From contig NZ_JAGDYT010000006.1 in the NCBI RefSeq assembly GCF_049116555.1, forward strand, positions 62,001-126,000: 64,000 bases of DNA. The letters run 5' to 3'. Positions 55,173 through 64,000 of this stretch are shown here, piece after piece. Source of the DNA: Maricaulis maris_C (GTDB lineage Bacteria; Pseudomonadota; Alphaproteobacteria; Caulobacterales; Maricaulaceae). Each line of letters begins with the position of its first letter. Position 1 is the stretch's first letter. The notes beneath the pieces are model-generated. The model ran no database searches. It was not told the origin of the DNA and saw only the letters and a list, made by a program, of their open reading frames with translations. A program made the translations under genes and the position numbers.

Positions 55173-56132
55173 TTACGAGTCCGCGTCAGGGTCGACTTCG
55201 CGAATGATGAGGTCAACCAGATCATCAATTGCCGACATCTCTCGGATCAGCCCATCGACGCGGCTGCGCCGGTCGAGCGGTTCGAGGATCGAGGTATTAT
55301 CAGTCAGGGCGAGTGAATTCGCGGCGATGTAGCACACGCTGCCTTCCGTCTCGGGAACAAGCGCCACCCTCAAAGGCACGCCTCGAAAGCGAGGCTGCAA
55401 CTGCTTCAGTCCGTCCGCCAGACCGGGTGTCAGCAGGGCATCAGCGTCACGCCTGGTTTTGGCGTAGGCCGCGAACGACTCGCTTTCCTCGACAGGCTTG
55501 AGCTTGAACAGGTCCAGCCGATTGGCCAGAAAGCTGCCCCCTTTTCGCGACAACTCGGAGAACCAGTCGAGCTGACGCGTCAGAATCACCTCGCCGGCCA
55601 GCTGACGATTCAGCTGGATGCGAATGAGCGCGCCGGTGAAATCGGTCAGCCATGTATCGGGCTTGTCGCGATCGTGCGAAGGATAGGTGAAACTCCCGAC
55701 CGTCACATCGACCTGTCGCCCAGCGCGGGTCTGGCTCAGCGAATGCGTGAGAGTCGCGGGCGCGGAATAGACCAGGTCAAGCTCATGGAAGCGTTCGACC
55801 GGAATGTTTGGCGCGCCGTCATCGTCCAGTGTGAACCCGAATACCTCGGCCAGATGCAACAGGGTTTGTTGCCGCATCTCGCTTTCTATTCGAGCGAGCG
55901 GCCCCCAGCCTATCCCCGTCAACACCGCCGCAGACACGGCAAACACGCCGCCCGAAATCATCAGGGATTCAGTCCGCGTCAGGACAAACCAGCCCAGCGC
56001 CACGGCTACCGCCATACCGGGCACTGCGATCAGCCAGAAGCGCGTCGCAGCCTGGCGGCGTTCGGCTTCACGAGATTGCAGCCAGGGCTGGAGTCGCGTC
56101 GTCCAGACCTGCTCGAGCGCGCGATCATCCAT
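55173..56132 (-). CDS. DUF3137 family membrane protein 2
   Basis: A 319-aa paralogue of the protein at 54154, with the same layout of two helices (residues 30-75) then a soluble domain. ALIRIQLNRQLAGEVILTRQ and ANRLDLFKLKPVEESESFAAY correspond to blocks in the other copy. Its ATG overlaps the valS TAA (TAATG), so its translation is coupled to valS. Confidence 0.84.
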   Translation of the reverse strand: MDDRALEQVWTTRLQPWLQSREAERRQAATRFWLIAVPGMAVAVALGWFVLTRTESLMISGGVFAVSAAVLTGIGWGPLARIESEMRQQTLLHLAEVFGFTLDDDGAPNIPVERFHELDLVYSAPATLTHSLSQTRAGRQVDVTVGSFTYPSHDRDKPDTWLTDFTGALIRIQLNRQLAGEVILTRQLDWFSELSRKGGSFLANRLDLFKLKPVEESESFAAYAKTRRDADALLTPGLADGLKQLQPRFRGVPLRVALVPETEGSVCYIAANSLALTDNTSILEPLDRRSRVDGLIREMSAIDDLVDLIIREVDPDADS

Positions 56133-58801
56133 TACATCGCCTCGAGCCGGGCCAGGGCTTCGGCCATCTTGGTTTTCTGGCCGGCATAGTCGGTCAGTTT
56201 TTCACGTTGTTCGGCGACGACCTCGGCGGGGGCGTTGGCGACGAAACGCTCATTGCCGAGCTTTTTCTCCAGCCGGGTGATCTCGCCATCGAGCTTGGCG
56301 ACTTCCTTGGCGAGGCGATCCTTCTCGGCGCCGAAATCGATGACGCCTTCCAGCGGCAGGGCCAGCGTTGTCGTGCCAAGCACGCTCTGGGCAGACGCCG
56401 GCGGAACCGTGTCGGCGAGATCGATCGAGGACAACCGCGCCATGCGCTGGATCAAGGTCGAATGGCGCCAGAGGCGCGTGGTTGTGACCTCATCGGCCTC
56501 GACAGCCACCAGGGGCAGCTTGGCGCCGGCCGGGATATTCATCTCGGCGCGCAGGCGGCGAATGTCCGTGACCAGATGGATCAGCCAGTTCATCTCGGCC
56601 GTGGCGTCGGCGTCCTGCAGACCATCCAGCTGCGGCCAGTCGGCGACAATCAGCTGGGTGTCGCGCGTGCCCGTCTCCGCCCACAGCGCCTCTGTGACGA
56701 AGGGCATGAAGGGGTGGAGCATTTTCAGGGCCTGATCGAGCACATAGGCGGTGGTCGCCCGGGTCTCGGCCTTGGCCGCCTCGTCCTCGCCATTGAAGAG
56801 CGGTTTGGCGAATTCCAGGTGCCAGTCGCAGAAAACATTCCAGACAAAGCGATAGGCGGCTGCAGCGGCCTCATTGAAGCGGTAGGTATCCAGGCCCGCA
56901 TTGATCGCCTCGACCGCCTGGGCGGCCTCGGACAGGATCCACTTGTTGACCGTCTGGGTGACGGATTTCGGGTCATACCCCTCGGGCACGACACACTCAT
57001 TCATCTCGGCAAAGCGAGCGGCATTCCACAGCTTGGTGCCGAAGTTTCGATAGCCCTCGACGCGTTCCTTGGACATGCGGATATCGCGGCCCTGCCCGGC
57101 CTGGGCGGCCAGGGTGAAGCGCACGGCATCGGCACCGTATGCGTCGATCAGCTCCAGCGGATCGATCACATTGCCCTTGGACTTGGACATCTTCTGCCCG
57201 TTTTCATCACGGACGAGGGCGTGGATATAGACGTCCTTGAAGGGCGCTACTTTCATGAAATGCAGGCCCTGCATCATCATCCGGGCGACCCAGAAGAAGA
57301 TGATGTCGAAGGCGGTGATCAGCACCGAGGTCGGGTAATAGCGCTCGACCATGTCCGGCGTGTCATCCGGCCAGCCCAAGGTCGAGAAGGGCCAGAGTGC
57401 GGAGGAGAACCAGGTGTCGAGGACGTCTTCGTCCTGGGTCAACACCACGTCCCTGCCGAGCTTGGCGCGCGCCTGTTCGGCTGCTGCCTCTTCGCTCTCC
57501 GCGACAAAGACATTGCCGTCGTCATCATACCACGCTGGCACCCGATGCCCCCACCAGAGCTGGCGCGAGATGCACCAGGGCTGGATGTTGCGCATCCATT
57601 CAAAATAGGTCTTTTCCCAGGCCTTGGGATGGAAGGTGGTGCGGCCGTCCTCGACAGCGGCGATGGCGTCCTTGGCCAGCTCACCGGCATTCACATACCA
57701 CTGGTCGGTGAGCCAGGGCTCGATGACGACGCCGGAGCGGTCGCCATAGGGTTGCTGGATGACCTTGTCCTCGACTTCGCGGAGCAGACCCAGCTCGTCC
57801 ATTTTCGCGACCAGCGCCTTGCGGGCCTCGAAACGGTCCATGCCGCGCCACTCGGCCGGAATACGCTCCAGGCCGCCCGTGCCGTCGTCTTCGCTCAGAA
57901 GGCGGGCCTGCCGGTCGAGAATATTGACCTTGGGCAGGTCGTTGCGCTTGCCGACTTCAAAGTCGTTGAAATCGTGGGCCGGGGTGATCTTCACACAGCC
58001 CGTGCCCTGCTCGGGATCGGCGTGCTCGTCAGCGACGATCGGGATTTCCACGTCGGCGATCGGCAGCTTGATCATCTTGCCGATGAGGTGCTGATAGCGC
58101 GCGTCATCGGGATGGACGGCGACAGCGCTGTCACCCAGCACGGTTTCCGGGCGCGTGGTGGCCACGACCAGCTCGCCGGAGCCATCGGCCAGCGGATAGG
58201 CGAAATGCCAGAAATGGCCTTGTGTCTCGCGGTTCTCGACCTCGAGATCGGAGATTGCCGTCTGGAAATGCGGGTCCCAGTTCACCAGGCGCTTGTCGCG
58301 GTAGATCAGCCCTTGTTGATGCAGCTCGACGAAGACTTTCAGGACAGCCTTGGACAGGCCCTCATCCAGGGTGAAACGTTCGCGCGACCAGTCGCAGGTC
58401 GCGCCGAGGCGGCGCAGCTGCTGCATGATCGCGCCGCCGCTTTCCTCTTTCCACTCCCAGACCCGCTCAAGAAAGGCCTCACGCCCCATCTCGGCGCGGG
58501 ACATATTGCCTTCTTCGGCCAGCTGGCGCTCGACCACCATCTGGGTGGCGATGCCGGCATGGTCGGTACCCGGCTGCCACAGGACCGAACAGCCCAGCAT
58601 GCGCTTGTAGCGGACCAGCACGTCCTGCAGCGTATTGTTCAGCGCGTGACCGATGTGCAGGCGGCCGGTGACATTGGGCGGCGGAATGACGATCGAGAAC
58701 GCCTCGGCATTGTCGTCGTCCTTCGGCTGGAAAGCCCCGCTGTCTTCCCAGGCCTGATAGATCCGGGTTTCGGCGTCATTCGGGTTGAAAGTCTTGTCCA
58801 T
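56132..58801 (-). CDS. valS: Valine--tRNA ligase
   Basis: ValRS (889 aa) charges tRNA-Val. Class I motif HIGH is in PPNVTGRLHIGHALNNT and KMSKS in GQKMSKSKGNVIDP. An editing (CP1) domain lies between and a coiled-coil arm forms the C-terminus (residues 820-889). The ATG at 58801 (MDKTFNPNDAE) is preferred to a start 15 codons upstream. It is followed by the overlapping DUF3137 gene. Confidence 0.97.
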   Translation of the reverse strand: MDKTFNPNDAETRIYQAWEDSGAFQPKDDDNAEAFSIVIPPPNVTGRLHIGHALNNTLQDVLVRYKRMLGCSVLWQPGTDHAGIATQMVVERQLAEEGNMSRAEMGREAFLERVWEWKEESGGAIMQQLRRLGATCDWSRERFTLDEGLSKAVLKVFVELHQQGLIYRDKRLVNWDPHFQTAISDLEVENRETQGHFWHFAYPLADGSGELVVATTRPETVLGDSAVAVHPDDARYQHLIGKMIKLPIADVEIPIVADEHADPEQGTGCVKITPAHDFNDFEVGKRNDLPKVNILDRQARLLSEDDGTGGLERIPAEWRGMDRFEARKALVAKMDELGLLREVEDKVIQQPYGDRSGVVIEPWLTDQWYVNAGELAKDAIAAVEDGRTTFHPKAWEKTYFEWMRNIQPWCISRQLWWGHRVPAWYDDDGNVFVAESEEAAAEQARAKLGRDVVLTQDEDVLDTWFSSALWPFSTLGWPDDTPDMVERYYPTSVLITAFDIIFFWVARMMMQGLHFMKVAPFKDVYIHALVRDENGQKMSKSKGNVIDPLELIDAYGADAVRFTLAAQAGQGRDIRMSKERVEGYRNFGTKLWNAARFAEMNECVVPEGYDPKSVTQTVNKWILSEAAQAVEAINAGLDTYRFNEAAAAAYRFVWNVFCDWHLEFAKPLFNGEDEAAKAETRATTAYVLDQALKMLHPFMPFVTEALWAETGTRDTQLIVADWPQLDGLQDADATAEMNWLIHLVTDIRRLRAEMNIPAGAKLPLVAVEADEVTTTRLWRHSTLIQRMARLSSIDLADTVPPASAQSVLGTTTLALPLEGVIDFGAEKDRLAKEVAKLDGEITRLEKKLGNERFVANAPAEVVAEQREKLTDYAGQKTKMAEALARLEAM

Positions 58802-58923
58802 GATGGTCCGCACAGCCTGTTCTGGCGCGCCAGCGCGCGTTTGCACCCTTTATGGACATCTCACCGGAATTGTCAGCCCGCAAACTGCGGATCAGGGCCG
58901 ATCGGAAGAGGCACTGAAACGAA

Positions 58924-61485
58924 CTATTCGACCTTCTCGCCCAGCTCCTCCTTCACCTTCTCGGCCAGCTGGGTGAGCGTGAAGGGTTTGGGCAGGAAGG
59001 AGACGTCCTGCTCCTGGGACAGGGTCTCGGAGAATTGCTCGGCGGCATAACCGGAGATGAAGACAACCCGCGTGTCACCCAGCATGTCGCGCGCCTTTTT
59101 CAAAAGCCCCGGACCGTCCAGGCCCGGCATCACGACATCGGAGATCATCAGGTCGAAACCCTCTTCCTCATCTTCGAGGATTTCATAGGCTTCTTCGCCA
59201 TCGCAGGCTTCGACCACCTCATAGCCGCGCTTGATCAGGGTCTTGGCCGCGATCTGGCGCACGGCGTCCTCATCCTCGACCAGCAGGATCCGGCCGCGAC
59301 CGGACAGATCTGCCGGTGCTTTCTCGACCGTCTTGGCGACCTCGGCCTGTTCCAGCTCGACGGCCTCTTCCTCGGTTGGTTCATGACCGGGAAGATAGAT
59401 CGTGAAGGTCGTGCCCTTGCCCACTTCGCTGTCGGCAAAGAGGAAGCCGCCGGATTGCTTGACGATGCCATAGACGGTGGCAAGCCCCAGGCCGGTTCCC
59501 TTGCCGGCCTCCTTGGTGGTGAAGAAGGGCTCGAAAATCTTCTCCATCGTCGCCTTGTCCATGCCATGACCCTGATCGGTCACGGCAATGGCCATCCAGT
59601 CACCGTCGCGCGGATTGGGGGCGCCGGCATTGCGCACCGTGTCGACATCGACGCGGGATGTGGTGATCACCAGAGAGCCGCCGCCATTTTCGCGCATGGC
59701 ATCGCGGGCATTGGCGGCGAGATTGATGATGGCGGTTTCCAGCTGGCCCTTGTCGGCCTTGATCATCGGCAGGTCGCGACCGTGCTTGATGTCCAGCCGC
59801 ACCGTCTCCTCGACGATCTGGCGCAGCAGGACCGACACATCTGACAGGAGATCACCGATATCCAGCGTCTCCATGCGGAAGGTCTGCTTGCGCGAGAAGG
59901 CGAGCAGTTTGCGCACGAGACCGGCCGCACGGGCGACGGTCTGATTGATCGCCTGCAGCTCGGAATAATCCGGATCACCAACCGGGTGGCGGTTCAGGAG
60001 CTCATCACAATTGAGCCGGACGGCGGTCAGCAGATTGTTGAAGTCGTGGGCCACGCCGCCCGCCAGCTGGCCAACGGCCTGCATCTTGTTGGCCTGGCTG
60101 AACTGGCGTTCCAGCTCTTTCCAGGCCGTGACGTCAATGACATAGGCGACGCGCTTGCCGCCGCGCGCCGGCGAGAAGGCGAGATGGACATAGACGCTGG
60201 TTTCGTCGTGATCGAGGCGCGCCTCGGCCGGCTCGCCACTGCCGGCCATGGCGGCGGCAAAGGCATCGGTCGGCGAACGCCCGTCTTCCCAGTTGAACAG
60301 GTCGCAGAATTTGATGCCGGGCAGCGCCTTGCCGCCGGAGAGCTGGACCAGGGCCGGATTGACGTCCTCGATGATCGCGGTTTCCGGATCGGCACCGTCC
60401 AGGCGCACAACGCCGAAGGGGGCATTGCCGAACATGTCGTCCAGGGTCCGACCGGTCGGGCGCGCCTCTGAGCCGTCACCGGCAGACATCGCCTGGGCCA
60501 CGCCCGGCGGGGCTCCGGTCACGGAGAGACCGTACATCACGGCCCGCCCCGCACCGGGATCGCCCGGCGCCCATTCGACAACCAGCGCGACCGGACTCTC
60601 GATTCCGTCGCGGGCATTCAGACGGGCATCGATGCGGGCAACGCCTTCACCGCCCCGGGTCTGCAGGACGCGCTTGGCACCATCACCGGTGAGCATCTCC
60701 TTGAGCGCGGGGACCGGAGCGCCTTCGGCCAGGCCGAGCCAGTCTCGCAGGGTCGCATTGGCCATCGGCACATCGCCATTGGGCCGCAAGGAAAACAGGG
60801 CGACCGGTGAATGCTGGGACCAGTCCGAAAGGGCGCCGGATGCGCCGGCCTCATGGTCGCCGGCCGGCATCAGGCGCCAGAGGATCAGCCCGCCCGCTTG
60901 CGGGGCCGCCTCGAGATGGAAACGCTGGACACCATGCTCACCCAGATCGAGCGGTGGCAGGAGTTCACGCGCGCCCTCGCCGCCGGCCGCCGCGCGCGCC
61001 AGCCTGTACACCGTGCCGTCACCGCCACCGGAACCGGCCCAGAGCCGGTCCACGGTCGGCAGGCCGAAACTCTGACCAAAACCACCTGTCTTCCGCGCCA
61101 GCTCGCGATAGGCGGCATTGGCCCAACGGGCCGCGCCGCGCTGGTCGGAAATGAGAACCGGGTCGGGAAAGCCTTCCATGGCGGAAAACCCGATTTCGGT
61201 GGTATTGGGCGCCTGGTTGCGCGCCACCTGGCGCCGCATGGTCTGGCCGGCCGCTTCACCCGCGGCGATGGCAAACAGGATCAGAACCGCAATCACGGCC
61301 AGACCGAACAGATAGACCAGGCCATGCCCGCCATCCTGGCCCGCGCCAATCAGCGCCACCGCCGCCGCCGCGACCGCGACGACCCCGCACACCCAGAACG
61401 CCACACGTCCGGCCGGTTTCGACCAAAAGGGCTTGCGTTCAATATTGGCATCGACCTGCGGGGTCGGCGGGGAAGCATCGGCCAT
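58924..61485 (-). CDS. cckA: CckA-type hybrid histidine kinase/phosphatase
   Basis: An 853-aa membrane hybrid kinase with two N-terminal helices, two degenerate PAS-like regions, a HisKA with the CckA-type GQLAGGVAHDFNNLLTAV, a HATPase and a C-terminal receiver (ILLVEDEDAVR, MISDVVMPGLDGPGLL, LPKPFT). In Caulobacter CckA drives CtrA and CpdR phosphorylation through ChpT to control the cell cycle. The name rests on domain layout and on the neighbouring fliQ-fliR-flhB genes, a known arrangement in that order. There is no close competitor in the window. Confidence 0.92.
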   Translation of the reverse strand: MADASPPTPQVDANIERKPFWSKPAGRVAFWVCGVVAVAAAAVALIGAGQDGGHGLVYLFGLAVIAVLILFAIAAGEAAGQTMRRQVARNQAPNTTEIGFSAMEGFPDPVLISDQRGAARWANAAYRELARKTGGFGQSFGLPTVDRLWAGSGGGDGTVYRLARAAAGGEGARELLPPLDLGEHGVQRFHLEAAPQAGGLILWRLMPAGDHEAGASGALSDWSQHSPVALFSLRPNGDVPMANATLRDWLGLAEGAPVPALKEMLTGDGAKRVLQTRGGEGVARIDARLNARDGIESPVALVVEWAPGDPGAGRAVMYGLSVTGAPPGVAQAMSAGDGSEARPTGRTLDDMFGNAPFGVVRLDGADPETAIIEDVNPALVQLSGGKALPGIKFCDLFNWEDGRSPTDAFAAAMAGSGEPAEARLDHDETSVYVHLAFSPARGGKRVAYVIDVTAWKELERQFSQANKMQAVGQLAGGVAHDFNNLLTAVRLNCDELLNRHPVGDPDYSELQAINQTVARAAGLVRKLLAFSRKQTFRMETLDIGDLLSDVSVLLRQIVEETVRLDIKHGRDLPMIKADKGQLETAIINLAANARDAMRENGGGSLVITTSRVDVDTVRNAGAPNPRDGDWMAIAVTDQGHGMDKATMEKIFEPFFTTKEAGKGTGLGLATVYGIVKQSGGFLFADSEVGKGTTFTIYLPGHEPTEEEAVELEQAEVAKTVEKAPADLSGRGRILLVEDEDAVRQIAAKTLIKRGYEVVEACDGEEAYEILEDEEEGFDLMISDVVMPGLDGPGLLKKARDMLGDTRVVFISGYAAEQFSETLSQEQDVSFLPKPFTLTQLAEKVKEELGEKVE

Positions 61486-61524
61486 GCGGAACTCCGGCGC
61501 GAATCAAAACGATGTCGGCTCAGT

Positions 61525-62616
61525 CTACTCGCTCGGGCGGTAACGCGCGCGCTGTCCCTGAGCGAGAGACAGAACATAACCGACCACCTTGGCCACGGCC
61601 TGGAAGTGTTCGGTCGGAATCTCCTCGTCGAGATCCGCCGTGGCGTGCAGGGCACGCGCGAGGGGCGGATCCTCGACGATGGGGACAGAATTTTCCTCGG
61701 CCAGTTCGCGAATGCGCAGGGCAACCGCGTCGACCCCCTTGGCCACACAGATCGGGGCCGGCGTCTGGCCCTGCACATAATGGAGGGCGATGGCGTAGTG
61801 GGTCGGGTTGGTGACGACCACAGTGGCATCGGGCACTTTGGTCATCATGCGGCGCTGGGCCCGTTCCTGACGCAGCTGGCGCAGCTTGGCGCGGACCAGC
61901 GGGTCGCCCTCGGACTGCTTCATCTCGTCCTTGATCTCGCGGCGCGACATCCGGTTGCGCTTCATGAAGCTCTGGCGCTGGAACACATAATCGAGGCCGG
62001 CGATCACCGCGTAGACGGTCAGGGCCGCCAGCAGCAATTCGATCGCCCCCTGGCGGACAAGCGACAACAGGGCTGAAATGTCGAGCGCCGGCATGCCTGC
62101 CAGGATTTCGCGCTTGGGATAGATGACCAGGAAAGCGGCAGCGGCGACCAATGCCATCTTGCCAACCCCCTTGAGAAAATTGGCCACGCCTTGGGGACCG
62201 AAATTGCGCTTGAAGCCCTCGATCGGGTTCAGCTTTGAAAACTTGGGCTGGATCTTCTCGGTCGTGAACAGCATGCCTTGCTGGATGTAATGCCCGGCAA
62301 AGCCGGCCATGGCGAGGACCAGGACCGCAAATCCGACTGCGCCAATCACCTGCCAGGCCATGGTCTGCAGCAATGTCATCATCGAGCCCGGCTCGACAGC
62401 GAAACGATGGGGTTGTTCGAAAAAGACTTCCAGTGAGCCCGCGAGCGTCCGGGACATCAGCGGAAAGATGAAAGCCAGAAGAGCGAGGCCGGCCGCCAGG
62501 ATGAACCAGCCGGGAATCTCCTGCGACTTGGCGACATCACCTTTCTTGCGCGCGTCATCCAGCCGCCGCTGGGTCGGTTCCTCTGTTTTCTGGCTGTCGT
62601 CTTCGCCTTCGGCCAT
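61525..62616 (-). CDS. flhB: Flagellar biosynthesis protein FlhB
   Basis: FlhB (363 aa) is the export-switch protein of the flagellar type III secretion system. The autocleavage motif is in VVVTNPTHYAIALHY (N-PTH). Four transmembrane helices precede it, after the charged DDSQKTEEPTQRRLDDARKKG start. It follows fliR by 15 nt and precedes cckA by 39 nt. Confidence 0.96.
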   Translation of the reverse strand: MAEGEDDSQKTEEPTQRRLDDARKKGDVAKSQEIPGWFILAAGLALLAFIFPLMSRTLAGSLEVFFEQPHRFAVEPGSMMTLLQTMAWQVIGAVGFAVLVLAMAGFAGHYIQQGMLFTTEKIQPKFSKLNPIEGFKRNFGPQGVANFLKGVGKMALVAAAAFLVIYPKREILAGMPALDISALLSLVRQGAIELLLAALTVYAVIAGLDYVFQRQSFMKRNRMSRREIKDEMKQSEGDPLVRAKLRQLRQERAQRRMMTKVPDATVVVTNPTHYAIALHYVQGQTPAPICVAKGVDAVALRIRELAEENSVPIVEDPPLARALHATADLDEEIPTEHFQAVAKVVGYVLSLAQGQRARYRPSE

Positions 62617-62631
62617 CCGCTAGCGTCCCTG

Positions 62632-63384
62632 TCAGGTCATTTCCATGGCAAAGCGCTGCATGCGCTCCAGCCAGACCGCGCTCATTGCCCCCAGGGCGAT
62701 CGTGAGGATGATCAGACCGACCATGATATTCGATGGCATGGCAATAAAGAAAATCTGCGCCTGCGGCATCAACCGCGAGAGAATGCCAAGGGCGAGATAG
62801 AAAAGCAGGCCGTAAAGTATGAGCGGCGAGGCCAGCTGCACCCCGATCCGGAAGGCGTCGATGAAGGCGGTCAGCGCCCATTCCGCTGCATCGGTCATGG
62901 ACGGCATCCCGCCGGGCTCGAACACCTGATAGGAGTTCAGGGCCATTTGCAGCAGCATGTGATGCGTATTTGTCGTCAGCAGAACGAGCAGGAAAGTCAG
63001 ATTGAGAAAGGTCGCGATCAGCGCGCCCTGCTGCCCTTGGGAGGGGTCGAAGGATTGCGCCATGGCGAGGCCGGACTGCATGCCGATTACCTGTCCGGCC
63101 ACCGCGGCGGTCGACATGAAGATACGCGCCACCGCACCGATCATCAGACCGGTGATGACCTCACTCATCACAATACCTGTCATGACCAGCGGCTGGGCCG
63201 GCATGGGCGGCAGGGACGGCGCGATGATCGGGCCCATGATCAGGCAGAGCAGCAGTGCGAAGGCAAGCCGAATGCGGACCGGGATGGAGGGCTCGCCGAA
63301 ACCCGGCAGGAGCATCAGGATCGACCCGAGACGGGCAAAGACCAGACCCGCCGCATAAACCAGGGCCGGGAGTTCCGGGATCAT
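62632..63384 (-). CDS. fliR: Flagellar biosynthesis protein FliR
   Basis: FliR (250 aa) is a core membrane subunit of the flagellar export gate, with about six helices. GFGEPSIPVRIRLAFALLL, GQVIGMQSGLAMAQSFDP and PLILYGLLFYLALGIL are typical. It overlaps fliQ by 4 nt. Confidence 0.96.
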   Translation of the reverse strand: MIPELPALVYAAGLVFARLGSILMLLPGFGEPSIPVRIRLAFALLLCLIMGPIIAPSLPPMPAQPLVMTGIVMSEVITGLMIGAVARIFMSTAAVAGQVIGMQSGLAMAQSFDPSQGQQGALIATFLNLTFLLVLLTTNTHHMLLQMALNSYQVFEPGGMPSMTDAAEWALTAFIDAFRIGVQLASPLILYGLLFYLALGILSRLMPQAQIFFIAMPSNIMVGLIILTIALGAMSAVWLERMQRFAMEMT

Positions 63385-63644
63385 GGGTTCGCGATCCGGT
63401 CAAAAATAACGCCCATGAAACCGGCCATCAGACCGCCCATGAGGGGCAGGAAAATCAGCAGGGCGACAAAGATCGCAATGATCTTGGGAACAAAGACCAG
63501 GGTCATCTCCTGAACTTGCGTAAGAGCCTGGAATAACGCGATCGTTACGCCCACAGCCAGGCCAACCAGCATGACCGGGGCCGACATTGCCAGCATGAGC
63601 CAAATGGCTTCTCTTGCGAAATCAAGGACTTCAGGTCCGGTCAC
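63381..63644 (-). CDS. fliQ: Flagellar biosynthesis protein FliQ
   Basis: FliQ (87 aa) is the small two-helix subunit of the flagellar export gate. VGLAVGVTIALFQALTQVQEMTLVFVPKI is the central family stretch, shown here only by position (residues 27-55). It leads fliQ-fliR-flhB and overlaps fliR by 4 nt. A possible CtrA site lies upstream. Confidence 0.96.
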   Translation of the reverse strand: MTGPEVLDFAREAIWLMLAMSAPVMLVGLAVGVTIALFQALTQVQEMTLVFVPKIIAIFVALLIFLPLMGGLMAGFMGVIFDRIANP

Positions 63645-63715
63645 GGGTCTCGCCTCTCACCGCGGGGGGAGAATCGGTTTTACGGTTAATTATCTTTACG
63701 CATGAGCTTGCAGCG

Positions 63716-63730
63716 TTAAGAAATAGTCAA
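63716..63730. promoter_or_regulatory. Candidate CtrA box upstream of fliQ
   Basis: TTAA-GAAATAG-TCAA matches the CtrA site TTAA-N7-TTAA at 7 of 8 positions. It lies 72 nt upstream of fliQ in the spacer to the divergent lipoprotein gene. fliQ is CtrA-controlled in Caulobacter. A second GTTAA half-site is at 63685-63689. Confidence 0.35.
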
Positions 63731-63756
63731 TTCTGGTAAACGGGGAAACTCCAGCC

Positions 63757-64000
63757 ATGCGCCTTCACACCTTGCTCGCCAGCGCGAGCGCTCTTGTCCT
63801 GGCTGCGGCCTGCTCGCCCGGCGAAACGCCGGAACGCGCGGATGCCGTGGGCAATCCGGCGATCGAGACAGCGGCACCGCCGACCGAAACGGCCGCAAGC
63901 GAACAGACCGAGACCGAACGCCTGTACGCCTGGTTCCAGCAGGAATTCGAAGCCGAGATCGAGTTCTCGCCCATCGGCAAGACCTATCTGGGCATGCTCG
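63757..64000 (+). CDS. Lipoprotein, probable DUF885 family (3' end cut off)
   Basis: The first 81 codons of a lipoprotein are visible: signal MRLHTLLASASALVLAAAC with lipobox LAAAC, a Glu/Thr-rich linker, then LYAWFQQEFEAEIEFSPIGK, the style of DUF885-type M1-related metallopeptidase-like proteins. No zinc motif is within the window, so the assignment is tentative. It is divergent from fliQ and continues beyond base 64000. Confidence 0.65.
   Translation, partial: MRLHTLLASASALVLAAACSPGETPERADAVGNPAIETAAPPTETAASEQTETERLYAWFQQEFEAEIEFSPIGKTYLGML

Overview
The window is a 64 kb piece of a high-GC, gene-dense bacterial chromosome. It most likely comes from an alphaproteobacterium of the Caulobacterales/Maricaulales type (a Maricaulis- or Hyphomonas-like marine bacterium). 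Support comes from fliQ-fliR-flhB running into a CckA-type hybrid kinase, a scpA/scpB-tatABC-serS-surE-pcm-nlpD-yajC-secDF cluster, and the direct-repeat SOS box GTTC-N7-GTTC in front of both uvrA and ssb. I call 64 coding regions, two of them cut by the window ends. I see no rRNA, tRNA, CRISPR array, insertion sequence or prophage.

Layout: 1-9 kb carries an endonuclease/phosphatase-fold membrane protein, an AhpD-like protein, two tandem cyclophilins, coaD, gyrA, an orphan hybrid histidine kinase and a membrane-anchored winged-helix regulator. 9-16.5 kb is accessory: a serine hydrolase followed in frame by a separated small domain, a ribbon-helix-helix/EF-hand fusion, a phosphodiesterase-like lipoprotein, a kelch protein, a DUF2269 protein and an epimerase-DoxX fusion. 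16.5-20.2 kb holds ssb and uvrA on divergent SOS promoters. A nine-copy 16-bp tandem repeat follows uvrA, then a GH18-fold protein, two unknown membrane proteins and a TonB-domain protein. 25-31 kb has trmFO, an SDR, a phytoene-synthase-fold protein, sodB, a second serine hydrolase and a PuuD-like membrane protein. 31-45 kb is the conserved export, envelope and segregation block ending in nagZ, a SPOR protein and dgt. 45-54 kb has erpA, DUF1428, a nitroreductase, an M1-type peptidase, xth, a duplicated small-secreted-protein plus DUF2145 module, and divergent selD and mnmH for tRNA selenouridine. 54-64 kb has two DUF3137 paralogues, valS, cckA, flhB-fliR-fliQ and the start of a DUF885-type lipoprotein.

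The window is mostly housekeeping. The observations most worth following up are regulatory or architectural. Three unrelated genes (starts at 28776, 30839 and 45902) have ribosome binding sites locked in perfect or near-perfect inverted repeats, and two of these leaders share a 19-nt motif. There is a tandem 16-bp array with an inverted terminal copy, an in-frame amber codon between a serine hydrolase and its likely C-terminal domain, and a DNA-binding-like domain fused across a membrane segment to EF-hands with a strong internal start. The tandem DUF2145 modules are a further uncharacterised unit. No clear new defence or mobile system is visible.
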